A stretch of 64,000 nucleotides of DNA from Martinezella tropici (GTDB lineage: Bacteria > Pseudomonadota > Alphaproteobacteria > Rhizobiales > Rhizobiaceae). Each line of letters begins with the position of its first letter. Position 1 is the stretch's first letter. Where the stretch lies: contig NZ_VNIP01000014.1 in assembly GCF_008370325.1 (NCBI RefSeq), forward strand, positions 1 to 64,000, given 5' to 3'. Position numbers and translations under genes: made by a program. This document shows, piece by piece, positions 28,601 to 37,588 of the stretch. The notes beneath the pieces are model-generated. The model had not been told where the DNA came from and did not search any database. It was given only the letters and a program-made list of their open reading frames with translations.

Positions 28601-29361
28601 TTGGCGCCGAGTTGATCGACCAATGCCGCGGGGTCGGGCGGTACCCAAGGGTCGAGCCCTGCGAGCGCCGGCCATCCTATGACCGGACCCCAGTCCTTGA
28701 GCCGCTGTATTGCCGCGGCCACGGGGTCGTCGATATAGGAGGAGACGTAGCCCTGCTGATCTGAACGATAATAGCTTGTGTTGACGAGGTGCGCCGGCAC
28801 CGGCAAGCCGACGCGCTGGATTTCCTGCCATCCGCCGTCATCTGCCATCACGATGGCGGAGAGGCCTCGGGCGTCGATCAGGGCGCTTTCATCGCTCAGC
28901 CGGACCCCGAGCATAGGCCCGCCACGTAGCGTGATCATGCCCGGCCCGCCACTGGCCATCGCCACTGGATCGTTATCCGCACGCGACAGGCCGTATGCGG
29001 TCACCGGAGCATTCACCTCAAGCTCGATGAGGAACATTTCGGTGAGCCCGTCCCACCAGAAGGTGTCGGGAGCGATCCGGTGCCAGTTGTCGATGGATTT
29101 CGCTCGAGGTCGTTTGAGCGCCGTCCGCCGCCACACTGTGAATGGCTCGAGTGGGATGCCAAGGCTGGCGTTCAGTACCCAGCGCAGGGCGATGTAAGGG
29201 CCGCGTCCGCGGGCTTTGCGCGCCGTCCGGTCGTCAATGGGCGCCGGACGCGCCCAATCCTGCGCCTCCGGTGAGCGGTCCTGCGCGGCAAGTTGCCGGC
29301 GTGGATCGACGACGATCGCATCCAGGAGGAATTCGCCCGGCAGACAGACGCGCGGTGCCAT
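25678..29361 (-). CDS. Giant-operon protein 2, unknown
   Basis: A 1227-residue protein of unknown function. No signal peptide, transmembrane segment or catalytic motif stands out. It is rich in Pro, Ala and Gly, with repeated strand-like patches that could be fibronectin-III-like modules (around residues 590-700, with WEASERTLGQLHLVVDLF and RRYRIEWTALS, and again ~870-1000 with ITVTAAGATPPTRVTLYRG). Its ATG overlaps the stop of the upstream gene by one base (TAATG), and its own stop overlaps the next gene by ten, so the three are translated as a set. Long frames on the opposite strand across it are high-GC shadows. Structure prediction would be the informative next step. Confidence 0.75.
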   Translation of the reverse strand: MAPRVCLPGEFLLDAIVVDPRRQLAAQDRSPEAQDWARPAPIDDRTARKARGRGPYIALRWVLNASLGIPLEPFTVWRRTALKRPRAKSIDNWHRIAPDTFWWDGLTEMFLIELEVNAPVTAYGLSRADNDPVAMASGGPGMITLRGGPMLGVRLSDESALIDARGLSAIVMADDGGWQEIQRVGLPVPAHLVNTSYYRSDQQGYVSSYIDDPVAAAIQRLKDWGPVIGWPALAGLDPWVPPDPAALVDQLGANIMSDLLQVLADHPPPDVDAQQLANAKPRLLPRFEQQIAGLKYEFGDGRTIDRSEMTTRPLQNLTTAVATDTWASLALGYGTGADVGEPTGRLQELDDFMVTVPWSGQIKAAVQTPSIWPFGNKPPQIIARQVDRELAAIVLAPTFRAAPDAPNPLLPAPSFVEGAPKPDAPFTSAMKIETPRTSPQPGRSRASAYALARFDKPGVGQYRMRRRPKGDSWVPIGAATPVRAMGQSPDPALTPNTVMLRDSGVPRPITGAALNYQYAAAAGDLFGQWSGWSGAWLALGPGDVQMPTVTICRARASAPTGADPCALDASTEIVWEASERTLGQLHLVVDLFDPYPAPPDPLADPPDKPQLGAGIVDTFIRFDASGMVIQKPADVTVTPLHPDDTEVTNASPFVGTERRYRIEWTALSIVYGVAKEKAVSIYARAEETIRPGEWSGWGHAREIVIAPNPLPPPTPIPLPPEYPVWASLPDAAGLSYASVAWAPTGAWRYRVFEATEAAILAACGLPGPVLTQGFHSRMQTLFDLHKGNAHLATIKAAYRKLGDEPILPPIHPDGTMRYEALLPRGSSLIHCFIVVGVSETNVVSGWPVPDADGRKGFLAYAIPHPLRLPMPEIRATMGAAGSPEITVTAAGATPPTRVTLYRGRNAVVARTLGTMERVAAVSPNPAAWTTTTFTDATAVRSWELLQYRAVIRPDDDLDRAGLAVDSPTSRSYGLLFPPAGPPALALTEIAPRRSLTLAVVKVTSDAPRASATIGDHLLSWMSRQGSSAPVMASSTFAGLPSFPSIDAMLGSTEHAAYVGADVFLRIDRTGGAPLALSIDVTDPLGRSTHALLDLPAFVADPAPVISSFVLTQRQNILAPALWIAMDTNAPETLAPGHDWTLQVRSRPSNVLIPWTTRSFSVLGLPFVATESQVPSPAHTMDTMLVRRLLGGGRFVLWIRASVAVTVSVTLTNGLGQSASQQGSTRWQ

Positions 29362-32300
29362 TATGCCACCTCCCAGATTGCAGCATCGAGGGTCATCTTG
29401 AGCAGCTCGATATCCGATATGTCGCTGCCCTCGCCGAGAAACTGGTTTTCATGCACCCTAAGCGAGAGCGCGATCGGCTTGTTGCGGCCCGCGTCGATGG
29501 CGACGATGACAAGATTGAGGCCGGGCTCGCTGATGATATGAAGCGGTGCCGCGCCTCCGATACCCGCCGTCGGGACCACCTCGAGGTAGGGCTTGTCGAC
29601 GAGGCTGATTACCTCGCGCTGCAGCCGCGGCTGTCCAGGCGGCTCGTGGTTCTGCGGCTCCTTGCGGGTGCGCACCAGCGGTTCGGGGGTGCGGATGACG
29701 ATGAGCCGGGGCTGCAGCGCGCCACCATCAGGCACCCACAATACCTCGACCTCGGGGCTTTTTACTTCGACGACGGGCCGCAGGCCTGCCTCGCCGAGCG
29801 CCGCATCGATCTGCGACCGCGACAGCTGAGGCGCGTTGAGCAAGGCCAGGAGTGCAGCGATATCTGCACCGCTGGCCGGAAACTCGACCGGCTTGCTCAC
29901 AGAGACGTCGGCGCACATGGCCGCCGGATTGGCGTAACGCGAGGTGGTAAAGGCACGTCGGAAGAGCGGCGTCATGAGCTTGCCAGGTGGAGGCGGCGGC
30001 GGATTGACCGGTTCGATGTCGAGGATGAAATCGGTGCTCGGCTCGAGCAGCAGGTTGATATCGACGATGGTGTGACGGGTGACGGCCCCTGACGTGGGGA
30101 TGCAAGGCGCGTTGGCCAAGACATCACGGATCATGCCCTCCCACGGAGACAGCACCGACACGCCAACGAGCGGTCGGGTATTGACCTGATCGGTTGCCAC
30201 TGCGGTGACGGCGTCCTTGATCACGGCAAAGGTGTTGGGGAACCCAGGCGAAGTGGGCGCGGCGTTCTTGTAGGAGGCAGCGCGGACCTTGGCCTGCAGC
30301 TCAACTCCGTAAGTCTTGAACATCGTCAGCAGATAGTCGACGGCGAAGACGATTCGGATCGGCAGGCCGTGAAAGTAGAACCGTTCGCCCTCATCGGGAT
30401 CCGTCGTGATGACCCACGGGTCGAGCCTGACCGGCATCGTCTTGGCCTGATCCTGCCGGTCACCGGGTGAGGCGATGACACGGGGCGCCAATGGCTGGTT
30501 GTCGGTGCGGAAGCGGAAGGTCTGTGTCGGGGCAGCGTTCCACGTATTCGCATCCGATCCGTCGGCGTTGCATGTTGCCCATTCCCACTCGACCGAAACC
30601 GCGTATTCGGTATTGGGGAGGAGGAGCGCGGGCGGTGCCGTCATGGGTGCGAGCGCGCCATTGATCTCGCTCTTTTTGTGGTTCTGGATCAGCGTCTCGT
30701 CGGTTTCTCGTGCTACCTCGGCTGCGGTCAGCGTCTCAATGACGCCGACGAGATAGGAGGGGCGGTTAAAGCCCTCGGCGATGATGCTCTGCAGGTCGAC
30801 GATGCCGAACTGGACATAGGCGGTTCCAGCCGGGGTGTTCGTATCGACGAGGATGATGGCGCCGTCCTCTTTTCGATTGGCGGTTGAGAGTAAATTGAAG
30901 ACCTCGATAACGCGGCAAGCCCAGGGTCCCTTAGGATTGATCCATGATTTTGGCAGGTCGTTTTGTGTCTGGATGCGGAGGCTGCCGTTGCCATCTGCCG
31001 CGATCTTGACCGTGTCGAGCTGGTTGCCGTCGGCATCGAAGTACCGCATCTGAAGGCGGCCGCTCCGCACGAGCTGGTCGGGCGCGAAGATCAGCACCCG
31101 AAGCGTCACGATTTGACCGGTCGCAAGCGTCAGAACGTCCGAGTAGTCGTCACCCCGGCTGGCTTCCGCGAGCAGTTCGTCGATGATCTCGGCGAGTGGA
31201 TAGCCGCGCCGAAGGTCCGGTGCCTGCGGCCGTTGGAACGGCGCTTCGAGCAACTTGGCGTAGCAGCCGCGGGAAACCCGCTGCCGTGTCGCATCGGCAA
31301 GCCCGGGCAGGAGCCACGCCAAGCTGGCCCGCTGGTCCGACGAGCTCGTTACGGCGGCGAAATCGCGGATCGTGGTGAACCTCGGGCGTTGGGCTTGCGC
31401 CAAGTGGACATCGGGGCGCTGCAGCGCCACCGCGCCGGCAGCGGTGCAGCCGTCAGGGCATGTGACATATCCTCCGATCACTCGGGCAGGCGCAACGTCG
31501 ACCAAGAGATCGGCGACTGGATTGCCGGAACGCCAGTTCTCGGCGATGTCTAGGCGAAGCTTGGGTGCGGTCTGGCGCATCGATTGCGGCGGATCGGGCC
31601 AGGCGGTGCCGAATATCTGCCAGCCGATGCTCGACGGCCCGAGCGGCTGGTCGTGGAACGTCCAGAGCACCGATGTGGCAGGCGCGACCTCGTCGCAGAT
31701 CGTTGCCCAATGTTGGCGGAGAAAATCCTCCGCGTGGCGGCTGCGTTCGACGGCGCTGGGGTGCGCATCAGGTACGCGCGTCAGCAGCGCGAGCTCGCGC
31801 TTGCTCTCGGCGGTGGGGTTGGGAGCGTTCGGCCACCAGACAGCAGGAACCTCGCCGGGGGTTAGCGCATGGTCGATGGAAATGCCTTTGAGACGGTATG
31901 TATAGTAGGGCGTCCCGCGATGCACCGCCGGCGAGGATGGACCAATGGGGCCGATCGCGACACTGGTCGTGATGGTCTTGCTGGCATCGTTCGGGTCGGG
32001 CTGCGTCGCCGAGAAGACGCCGTCGATGCGGGGCGTGCAGTCGAAGTGCAGCACGATGATCGCGTCGATCGGCACGGCTTCGCCGTCGGGGATGGCGCTG
32101 CCGTCGGCATGTGCGTCGACAAGCTTGCCATCGATCGGACGGTCGCTACTGACACCGGCCAGCAGTGCCGCCGCTCGCGACTGCAGGCTGACGCCATTAA
32201 CGAGCGGCGGCGGGGCCGGTGGATCGTCGGGACGGGAGCCCAGTGTCACGTGCACGGAGCCCGATACGGTGAAGAAGAACAGGTCGACTTCGCCATGCAC

Positions 32301-35300
32301 TTCACCGTCGATCTGAACGACGTTCTTTGTCGGCTGATAGAGATGGGTCGGATCACCGGGATAGTCCGGATCGTGCACCGGCGGGCCGTCGGGCACCTGT
32401 CCCGCGACGACCGTGAGCTTGGCCGCTGCCTCGATGCTCACCACCCAGAGATGCAGCTCTCCCCATAGTCTGATCTCGCCGGTAAAGAGGATCGGTGCAA
32501 AACCGAGGCCGGCATCGGCAGCGGCGCCGACCGAAAGATAGAGCCCATCATCCACGTCGCCCCAGGTGAACGAGACGGAAACGCCCGTCGCGATAGCGAA
32601 ACCGCCGAGCCGCAAGGGTAGCAACGGGAAGGTGCTGTCCTGGCCTTCATCGTAGTTGTCGGGAGAGGCTGAACTGTCGGGTATACCCTTGCCGCGGATC
32701 ATGAAATAGCCGCGAGCCTTGAAGAGGTCGAAGAAAGTGACCGTGGCCGGGTTGTACCAGGAGCCCACGTCGATCGCGAAATGCGCCAGGTCATCGAAGG
32801 GAAAGATTGCGCGCGTCGGTATGTGGACAGCAAGCAGAGGCTTGATCTCGTAGTCGAAAGTAAGCCCGATGGTGATCCGGCGCCGCCCGAGGTCGATGTC
32901 GATGACCGCAAGGATCGTCGCAGTCGGATTGCCTTCTCGTGGCGGCCGGATCGCGATGATCTTGGCCTTCATGACGAGAAGGATGCGCGGCCCGGGCATC
33001 TCGAAGATGAGCATGCCCTTGACGTTGAGCGTAAAGCCGGCGTCCATCGTTCCGAGCACGGCGCCGAGGCCGATAGCCCAATGATCGATGTCCGGCACCC
33101 AGCCGGTAATCTCCATCGGATTGCCGTTGACGCGCGTTAGCCAGTCGAGCGCCGGGACTGGATCGTTGGGATGCTCGTCGCGGCGGAAATGCAGTGCGAA
33201 GAGACCGCCAAAGCCGAAAATCCCAAGCCCCGAATTGCCAAGGGCAATGGGCACGGGGAAATCGACCTCGAGCATCAGCAGGATTGCGGTGGCCTGCGGT
33301 CCCGGCGCGGGCGGCGTCGGCACGTGGCGGACGGAGAGCCCTGCCGCGACACGGACGCCGAGACCGGGCAGAGAGACATCGAGCTGGCCGGCGAAGCCGT
33401 CTGGATAGATCGCGAGATATCCGCCGCCCTCGATGGCGCCGCTGATGTTGATGTGGACGCCAAGCGCTGTGATCGTCGGCAGCTGCCCGCCTTCGAGCGG
33501 GATACGGATGGTCGTCTTGTCGACGGTGATGACGCCCAGGTCGACCTTGAGGCCGAGGTCGAGTTCCAGATTGGCCGGGTTTGAGCGGGCTATGCGTGCG
33601 CCGGACACCTGAAGGATGTCGCCGAGCGGTGCAGGCACCCTGATGCCGCCTGTGCTCGGGATATTGATGGTAAATCCCTTCGAGGAGTCGAAGACCGGGA
33701 TTACGTCGCGGATTTGCGGCTTGTCGGAGGTTTTGAACCCCACAGCCTTGTAGCGGACGGTAATGGGATTCGTGGGGTCGGTATCGATGAGCTGCGTGCC
33801 GGCGAGGTTCAGCGTGACGACGAGCGCCACCTCCACGTCAAGCAAGAGCGCACCCTGCGTACCATTGGGATCGTGCGCGACGACCAGCTCGCCGCCGTAG
33901 AGGGTGATGCGCGGTACGTGGACGACATCAAGTTCGGCCGCGGCAAGCGGGACGCTCGCTCCGATACCCAGCGCGACGAGATCACCAGCCGGCGTGTTGG
34001 AGGTTGCGACGGCGTCGAGCAGCGGCGCGAGGGCAATCAGCAGGCCGAAATAGTCGCGCCAGAAGTAATCGGCTACGGGGCCGGCGGCAAGCGCGGTGGG
34101 CGGCGGCGTCTGCAGGAATCCATCGCTGTCCTGCTCGAAGAGGCTCGCCAACATCTGCCATCGCCCGACGGTGTCGTCGAGGGTAAGCTGGAGGCGTATG
34201 TCGAGCACGCCGTCATTGGGATCGGCCGCCTTGCCGACTGGCAGCGAGATCGGTCCCTGACCCCGAGGTATCGGGTTCTGCTGCTGGACGGTGGTCAGGT
34301 AGCTCTCGAGAACCGTGGTGACGTCGACCTTGAGGCGGATCTCGATGGCAATCAGGCGATTGTGGTCGAGTTCGACACGGACATGCAGCTCCTTGAAGCG
34401 GATGCTGTCGTTGCCAGGCGCTTCGCGCTTAATGACTGGCGGTTTAAAGGGAGCCGGCACAGGCTTGCGGGCAGGCCGGGCAATCTGCACAGCGGCTGTC
34501 GCGGTAGTCGCCGGCCGACCGCCGGTCGGGATGCTGGCGAGGACACGGCGATAGGCGCCGCGCCCGGGAGCAAGGTAAGGATCGGTAGGGGGCTGCTCGC
34601 CCTCCGGCAGCTCGATGATCTGGTTGGTGACGCCTTGCGCTGTGAGCAGCTCACGGATCGCCCAGATGCGGCGCTGCGACAGTGCAAAGTTGTACTCGAT
34701 GACCGGGACTTTCTCCTTGCTGGCCTCGCCAGCGAGGGTGATAGGTGTATCCGGTTCTGCTTTGGCGGCGGCCACGAAGGCGTTGAAGTCCGAGCTGGTC
34801 ACGAGCTCGTTGTCCACACCCTGCCAATTCTGCTGGTTGGGATTGGCGGTATCCGCCGAGGGAATGGTCCGGATATTCTCTGGATTGCTGGCGAAGGTAG
34901 CCCAGGCGGGATCGTCGACCGTCTCCGGCGTCGCAGACGAGCGGAGCGGTTGATCGTATTGGAACTGGCCATGGAAGGTGACCGGGCTCGGCGGTTGGGC
35001 CGCGATATTCCAGGTGGCGCCGATGTCCACCAAGGCGCCGTGGGGCAACGACACGGAAGCGCGGCCGGCGGTGATCGGCAGAGCCCGTGGTGGTTCCCCG
35101 GCCGTTGAAAGCGTCGCAACCGCCGTCTCTGGCGCAAAGACGATGGTGAGTTTTTCCTGCTCGGGGAAATCCAGCATGCCGATGGCATAGCCGGGAGGAC
35201 CCGCGGTTGTAACGGTCAGCACGGCCTTTTCGGAAGTGGCATTGAAGCCACCCTCCGGAGCGGTCAGCGAAGGCGGTAGCAGAGCCACGCGCACATCGGC

Positions 35301-36617
35301 ATGGCGCGGCTGGGCGCCAGCGTGCACATCGAGAATGTCGATGCCGACAGTGCGGCTCGTCTGATTGGGCGCCAACTGGACGACGATGGGGTCGGTGGTC
35401 TGCGTCTTCCCGTCGATATTGATGTTGTAAGGCGGCTGCCCGCCCGTGACGTCGACCACCCATAGCGATTTCCGCGGAACCGGTACGATCTCGGACGTGA
35501 AAGGCGGAGCTGGAGGCGCCGCGACGTCAGGCACGGCGATCTTGTCGACCAGTCCGCCGAACTCGTCGTAGATAGTGATCGTCGCCCCTTGCGCTGCGTC
35601 CGGGTTGACGACATCGAGGCCAAAGATTGCCGACAGGCCACCGTCGCTGCCGAACTGGAACAGCAGTTCCCGCGCTGAAACGTCGACACCGAGGCCTTTG
35701 AACGCCGGCGGCTGGATGAAGACCCGCACATCTGGAGCATAGAAGCCGCGAAAATCATCGCCGACGCCGAACTTTTCGAGGATCGCTGCTGGCGTCTCGG
35801 TCCCCGAGAGGTCGAGTAGCAGGCTGTTGAAGCCGAAGCCGAGAACATCGTCGGGGCCGAAGAAGGCGTAGGGCGGCTGCATGCGCAATAGATCGCCGTA
35901 GCCGGCACCCGCCGGATCGTTAATGTCGAAAGCGGCCCAGGAATCGAAGTTGATTGATACCTGCGGATCGCTACCACCACCCGTGGTGGCTCCGGCAGTT
36001 TGGTCGATCGACAGCTTTATTTTGGGCAGAACGAGCGTGACCTCGGGATTTTGCGGGTCAGGGACAAGCATGCCGTCCGGCTGCAACAAGGCGCCTGTGA
36101 GGAACGGCAGATGCAACGTTGCAGCATCGAACAGTAGATCGAGATGGAAGACCGTATCGACAGAATCCGCTGCGGTCTGACCCGGCGCGGGTTGGCCCTG
36201 GCCAAGCCCTGCCAGAAGCGCGGCAAGCGGGCCGTTGTTGAGCGCTGCCGGATTGCCGCCGGGACCGCCGGAAACGACGAGGTCGGCAACGGGTGAAGAA
36301 ATGCGGGGGGCGGTCAGCTGGAAGGTGATCGCGATGTCGGGAAAATCCCAATATGCGCCCTGCGTGCGCTGCGTACGATGGTCGACTGTCGCGTTGGGGT
36401 TCCAAGTGATGGTGAAGGGTGGTGTGAAAGTCGGCAATGCATTGCTAACGTTGGCGCTGAAACGGGCAATCCCGCTAAGGCAGATTCCATTGTCATCGAA
36501 GGCTGTCTCGATTTCGGTAACGAATAGCGCGCTCAGCAGTTCGTGCAGCGGTTGGCCAATGGCCGCACCGCCGACGACATAAGGACTGACCATATCGAGC
36601 AACGCCAACGTCGCCAT
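29361..36617 (-). CDS. Giant-operon protein 1, ~2418 residues, with OmpA-like segment
   Basis: The first and largest gene of the operon. The nominal frame opens at TTG 36659 inside a perfect hairpin; ATG 36617 with GTGAGG before it is the better start. The protein begins with a beta-rich portion (~1-590), then an OmpA/peptidoglycan-binding-like stretch around 590-710 (ITLAGEASKEKV, YNFALSQRRIWAIRELL). A long repetitive beta portion follows (~720-1450, for example GAIEGGGYLAIYPDGF, LGIFGFGGLFALHF and GVPDIDHW-like turns). The last ~900 residues are unrecognised. From memory the middle resembles large DUF6603-type proteins, but this is unverified. No signal peptide is visible. Candidate roles are a large structural or surface protein or a component of an exported particle; none is proven. 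Confidence 0.7.
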   Translation of the reverse strand: MATLALLDMVSPYVVGGAAIGQPLHELLSALFVTEIETAFDDNGICLSGIARFSANVSNALPTFTPPFTITWNPNATVDHRTQRTQGAYWDFPDIAITFQLTAPRISSPVADLVVSGGPGGNPAALNNGPLAALLAGLGQGQPAPGQTAADSVDTVFHLDLLFDAATLHLPFLTGALLQPDGMLVPDPQNPEVTLVLPKIKLSIDQTAGATTGGGSDPQVSINFDSWAAFDINDPAGAGYGDLLRMQPPYAFFGPDDVLGFGFNSLLLDLSGTETPAAILEKFGVGDDFRGFYAPDVRVFIQPPAFKGLGVDVSARELLFQFGSDGGLSAIFGLDVVNPDAAQGATITIYDEFGGLVDKIAVPDVAAPPAPPFTSEIVPVPRKSLWVVDVTGGQPPYNINIDGKTQTTDPIVVQLAPNQTSRTVGIDILDVHAGAQPRHADVRVALLPPSLTAPEGGFNATSEKAVLTVTTAGPPGYAIGMLDFPEQEKLTIVFAPETAVATLSTAGEPPRALPITAGRASVSLPHGALVDIGATWNIAAQPPSPVTFHGQFQYDQPLRSSATPETVDDPAWATFASNPENIRTIPSADTANPNQQNWQGVDNELVTSSDFNAFVAAAKAEPDTPITLAGEASKEKVPVIEYNFALSQRRIWAIRELLTAQGVTNQIIELPEGEQPPTDPYLAPGRGAYRRVLASIPTGGRPATTATAAVQIARPARKPVPAPFKPPVIKREAPGNDSIRFKELHVRVELDHNRLIAIEIRLKVDVTTVLESYLTTVQQQNPIPRGQGPISLPVGKAADPNDGVLDIRLQLTLDDTVGRWQMLASLFEQDSDGFLQTPPPTALAAGPVADYFWRDYFGLLIALAPLLDAVATSNTPAGDLVALGIGASVPLAAAELDVVHVPRITLYGGELVVAHDPNGTQGALLLDVEVALVVTLNLAGTQLIDTDPTNPITVRYKAVGFKTSDKPQIRDVIPVFDSSKGFTINIPSTGGIRVPAPLGDILQVSGARIARSNPANLELDLGLKVDLGVITVDKTTIRIPLEGGQLPTITALGVHINISGAIEGGGYLAIYPDGFAGQLDVSLPGLGVRVAAGLSVRHVPTPPAPGPQATAILLMLEVDFPVPIALGNSGLGIFGFGGLFALHFRRDEHPNDPVPALDWLTRVNGNPMEITGWVPDIDHWAIGLGAVLGTMDAGFTLNVKGMLIFEMPGPRILLVMKAKIIAIRPPREGNPTATILAVIDIDLGRRRITIGLTFDYEIKPLLAVHIPTRAIFPFDDLAHFAIDVGSWYNPATVTFFDLFKARGYFMIRGKGIPDSSASPDNYDEGQDSTFPLLPLRLGGFAIATGVSVSFTWGDVDDGLYLSVGAAADAGLGFAPILFTGEIRLWGELHLWVVSIEAAAKLTVVAGQVPDGPPVHDPDYPGDPTHLYQPTKNVVQIDGEVHGEVDLFFFTVSGSVHVTLGSRPDDPPAPPPLVNGVSLQSRAAALLAGVSSDRPIDGKLVDAHADGSAIPDGEAVPIDAIIVLHFDCTPRIDGVFSATQPDPNDASKTITTSVAIGPIGPSSPAVHRGTPYYTYRLKGISIDHALTPGEVPAVWWPNAPNPTAESKRELALLTRVPDAHPSAVERSRHAEDFLRQHWATICDEVAPATSVLWTFHDQPLGPSSIGWQIFGTAWPDPPQSMRQTAPKLRLDIAENWRSGNPVADLLVDVAPARVIGGYVTCPDGCTAAGAVALQRPDVHLAQAQRPRFTTIRDFAAVTSSSDQRASLAWLLPGLADATRQRVSRGCYAKLLEAPFQRPQAPDLRRGYPLAEIIDELLAEASRGDDYSDVLTLATGQIVTLRVLIFAPDQLVRSGRLQMRYFDADGNQLDTVKIAADGNGSLRIQTQNDLPKSWINPKGPWACRVIEVFNLLSTANRKEDGAIILVDTNTPAGTAYVQFGIVDLQSIIAEGFNRPSYLVGVIETLTAAEVARETDETLIQNHKKSEINGALAPMTAPPALLLPNTEYAVSVEWEWATCNADGSDANTWNAAPTQTFRFRTDNQPLAPRVIASPGDRQDQAKTMPVRLDPWVITTDPDEGERFYFHGLPIRIVFAVDYLLTMFKTYGVELQAKVRAASYKNAAPTSPGFPNTFAVIKDAVTAVATDQVNTRPLVGVSVLSPWEGMIRDVLANAPCIPTSGAVTRHTIVDINLLLEPSTDFILDIEPVNPPPPPPGKLMTPLFRRAFTTSRYANPAAMCADVSVSKPVEFPASGADIAALLALLNAPQLSRSQIDAALGEAGLRPVVEVKSPEVEVLWVPDGGALQPRLIVIRTPEPLVRTRKEPQNHEPPGQPRLQREVISLVDKPYLEVVPTAGIGGAAPLHIISEPGLNLVIVAIDAGRNKPIALSLRVHENQFLGEGSDISDIELLKMTLDAAIWEVA

Positions 36618-36648
36618 AGCGGCCTCACGAGAGACAGTCGCAAATGCT

Positions 36649-36668
36649 GTTGAGTTCAAAAACTCAAC
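36649..36668. promoter_or_regulatory. Perfect inverted repeat before the giant operon
   Basis: GTTGAGTT-CAAA-AACTCAAC, an 8-base stem with a 4-base loop, centred about 40 bases before the proposed start of the giant operon. It could be an operator or an RNA hairpin that controls translation. Confidence 0.5.
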
Positions 36669-36820
36669 GATCGGGAAATGTCGTTAGAAATGCACTCGGC
36701 GTGCTGCGAAAAAACAGAATCTCGTCAAGAATTCGGAACGAGACGCGATTTTCGATTGAATGCCCCACTACAGGATCGGGAGATTACCCCTAAAACGGGA
36801 GCTTTGAAAGGGCATTTTTA

Positions 36821-36833
36821 TACAACGGTTGTA
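36821..36833. promoter_or_regulatory. Short inverted repeat TACAAC-G-GTTGTA
   Basis: A 6-base inverted repeat with a single-base centre, within the region that must hold the giant operon's promoter and directly beside the IS6 remnant. Possible regulator site; weak evidence. Confidence 0.35.
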
Positions 36834-36836
36834 CAA

Positions 36837-36990
36837 GGTTCTGTCGCAAACTTTTCACCCGGGTTTGCAACTAGTATGGTAGGCGTAGATCCGGGTTGAA
36901 GATGAGCAGGCAGATTGAGTTTTCCCGATCATGGTCGATTTCAAAGGCAGTCATTACCCGAAAGACGTGATTTTATACTCGACTCATTAA
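36837..36990 (+). mobile_element. IS6-family element, left end and truncated transposase start
   Basis: GGTTCTGTCGCAAACTTTTC at 36837 matches the terminal repeat style of IS6-family elements. At 36931 an ATG opens MVDFKGSHYPKDVILYS, the N-terminus of IS6 transposases. The frame ends at TAA 36988-36990 after residues foreign to the family (THstop), so the homology is cut at ~36981. Only the left end remains; the right end is not in the window. The remnant lies upstream of the giant operon and marks a past rearrangement there. Confidence 0.82.
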
Positions 36991-37080
36991 GCTTTCTCTG
37001 GTGCATTGTTTTCCATGGCCGGTCGCGTGGTCATCTGCGGCCGGCGTTTTCGCGTCGAGATAGATGGCGTGGTGCGCAGA

Positions 37081-37578
37081 CTATCGGGACAGTCGATGTT
37101 CGTCGTCGATCAGGATCAGACGGCCAGGCGGTGTGCTGCCCCATGTCCAGAGGACGAGATTGAGATCGTCATTCGCTGCAGCGGGTGCGAAGCTCTTCAC
37201 GAGCAGCCCGCAACAGCCGTCGGCGGCAAGCTGGCGCGCGAAGGCTTGTGTTTTCGCTTCACCCGAAACCTTCATCTGGTCACGCCAGGTCGGATCGGCG
37301 AGGGCCGCCGCATCCATGCCCAGCGCCCGAAGGGCCGCGTCGTCCCGGCAGTCGAACACACGTTCGATATCGGCATCATAGGAAACCAGCGTCGTCGGTT
37401 GCAGATTTCCGACCTGATTGGCTTCTTTCAGCGCCGTCATGATTGTCAGCGAGGTATAGAGGGCCGGCACACCCTTCGGGTTGAAGCGACCGCCATAGAG
37501 TTCCGCGCCGCGTCCCGACAAAGGCTCGCGGGCATAGATCGGGTTGAGCGCCCGGTAGAGCTTTCCTTGATACTGCAT
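37081..37578 (-). CDS. RES-domain toxin (NAD+-depleting family)
   Basis: A 165-residue RES-domain protein. The motif series is YRALNPIYAREPLSGRGAE, GGRFNPKGVPALYTSLT and ALKEANQVG. The family includes MbcT and similar toxins that degrade NAD+ in the cell when the antitoxin is lost. The ATG at 37578 lies 10 bases after the antitoxin stop, and the longer upstream frame overlaps the antitoxin and is rejected. Together with 37589-37939 it forms a type II toxin-antitoxin pair. Confidence 0.92.
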   Translation of the reverse strand: MQYQGKLYRALNPIYAREPLSGRGAELYGGRFNPKGVPALYTSLTIMTALKEANQVGNLQPTTLVSYDADIERVFDCRDDAALRALGMDAAALADPTWRDQMKVSGEAKTQAFARQLAADGCCGLLVKSFAPAAANDDLNLVLWTWGSTPPGRLILIDDEHRLSR

Positions 37579-37588
37579 CGGCCGGGGG

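Noticed and set aside
26992..28764. 590-codon open frame on the plus strand inside the giant operon
   Set aside because: Antisense shadow of the 1227-residue gene; Arg/Gly/Asp-rich composition with no motif.
33714..35108. 464-codon open frame on the plus strand inside the largest gene
   Set aside because: Antisense shadow; no ribosome site, and the coupled minus-strand genes explain the region.
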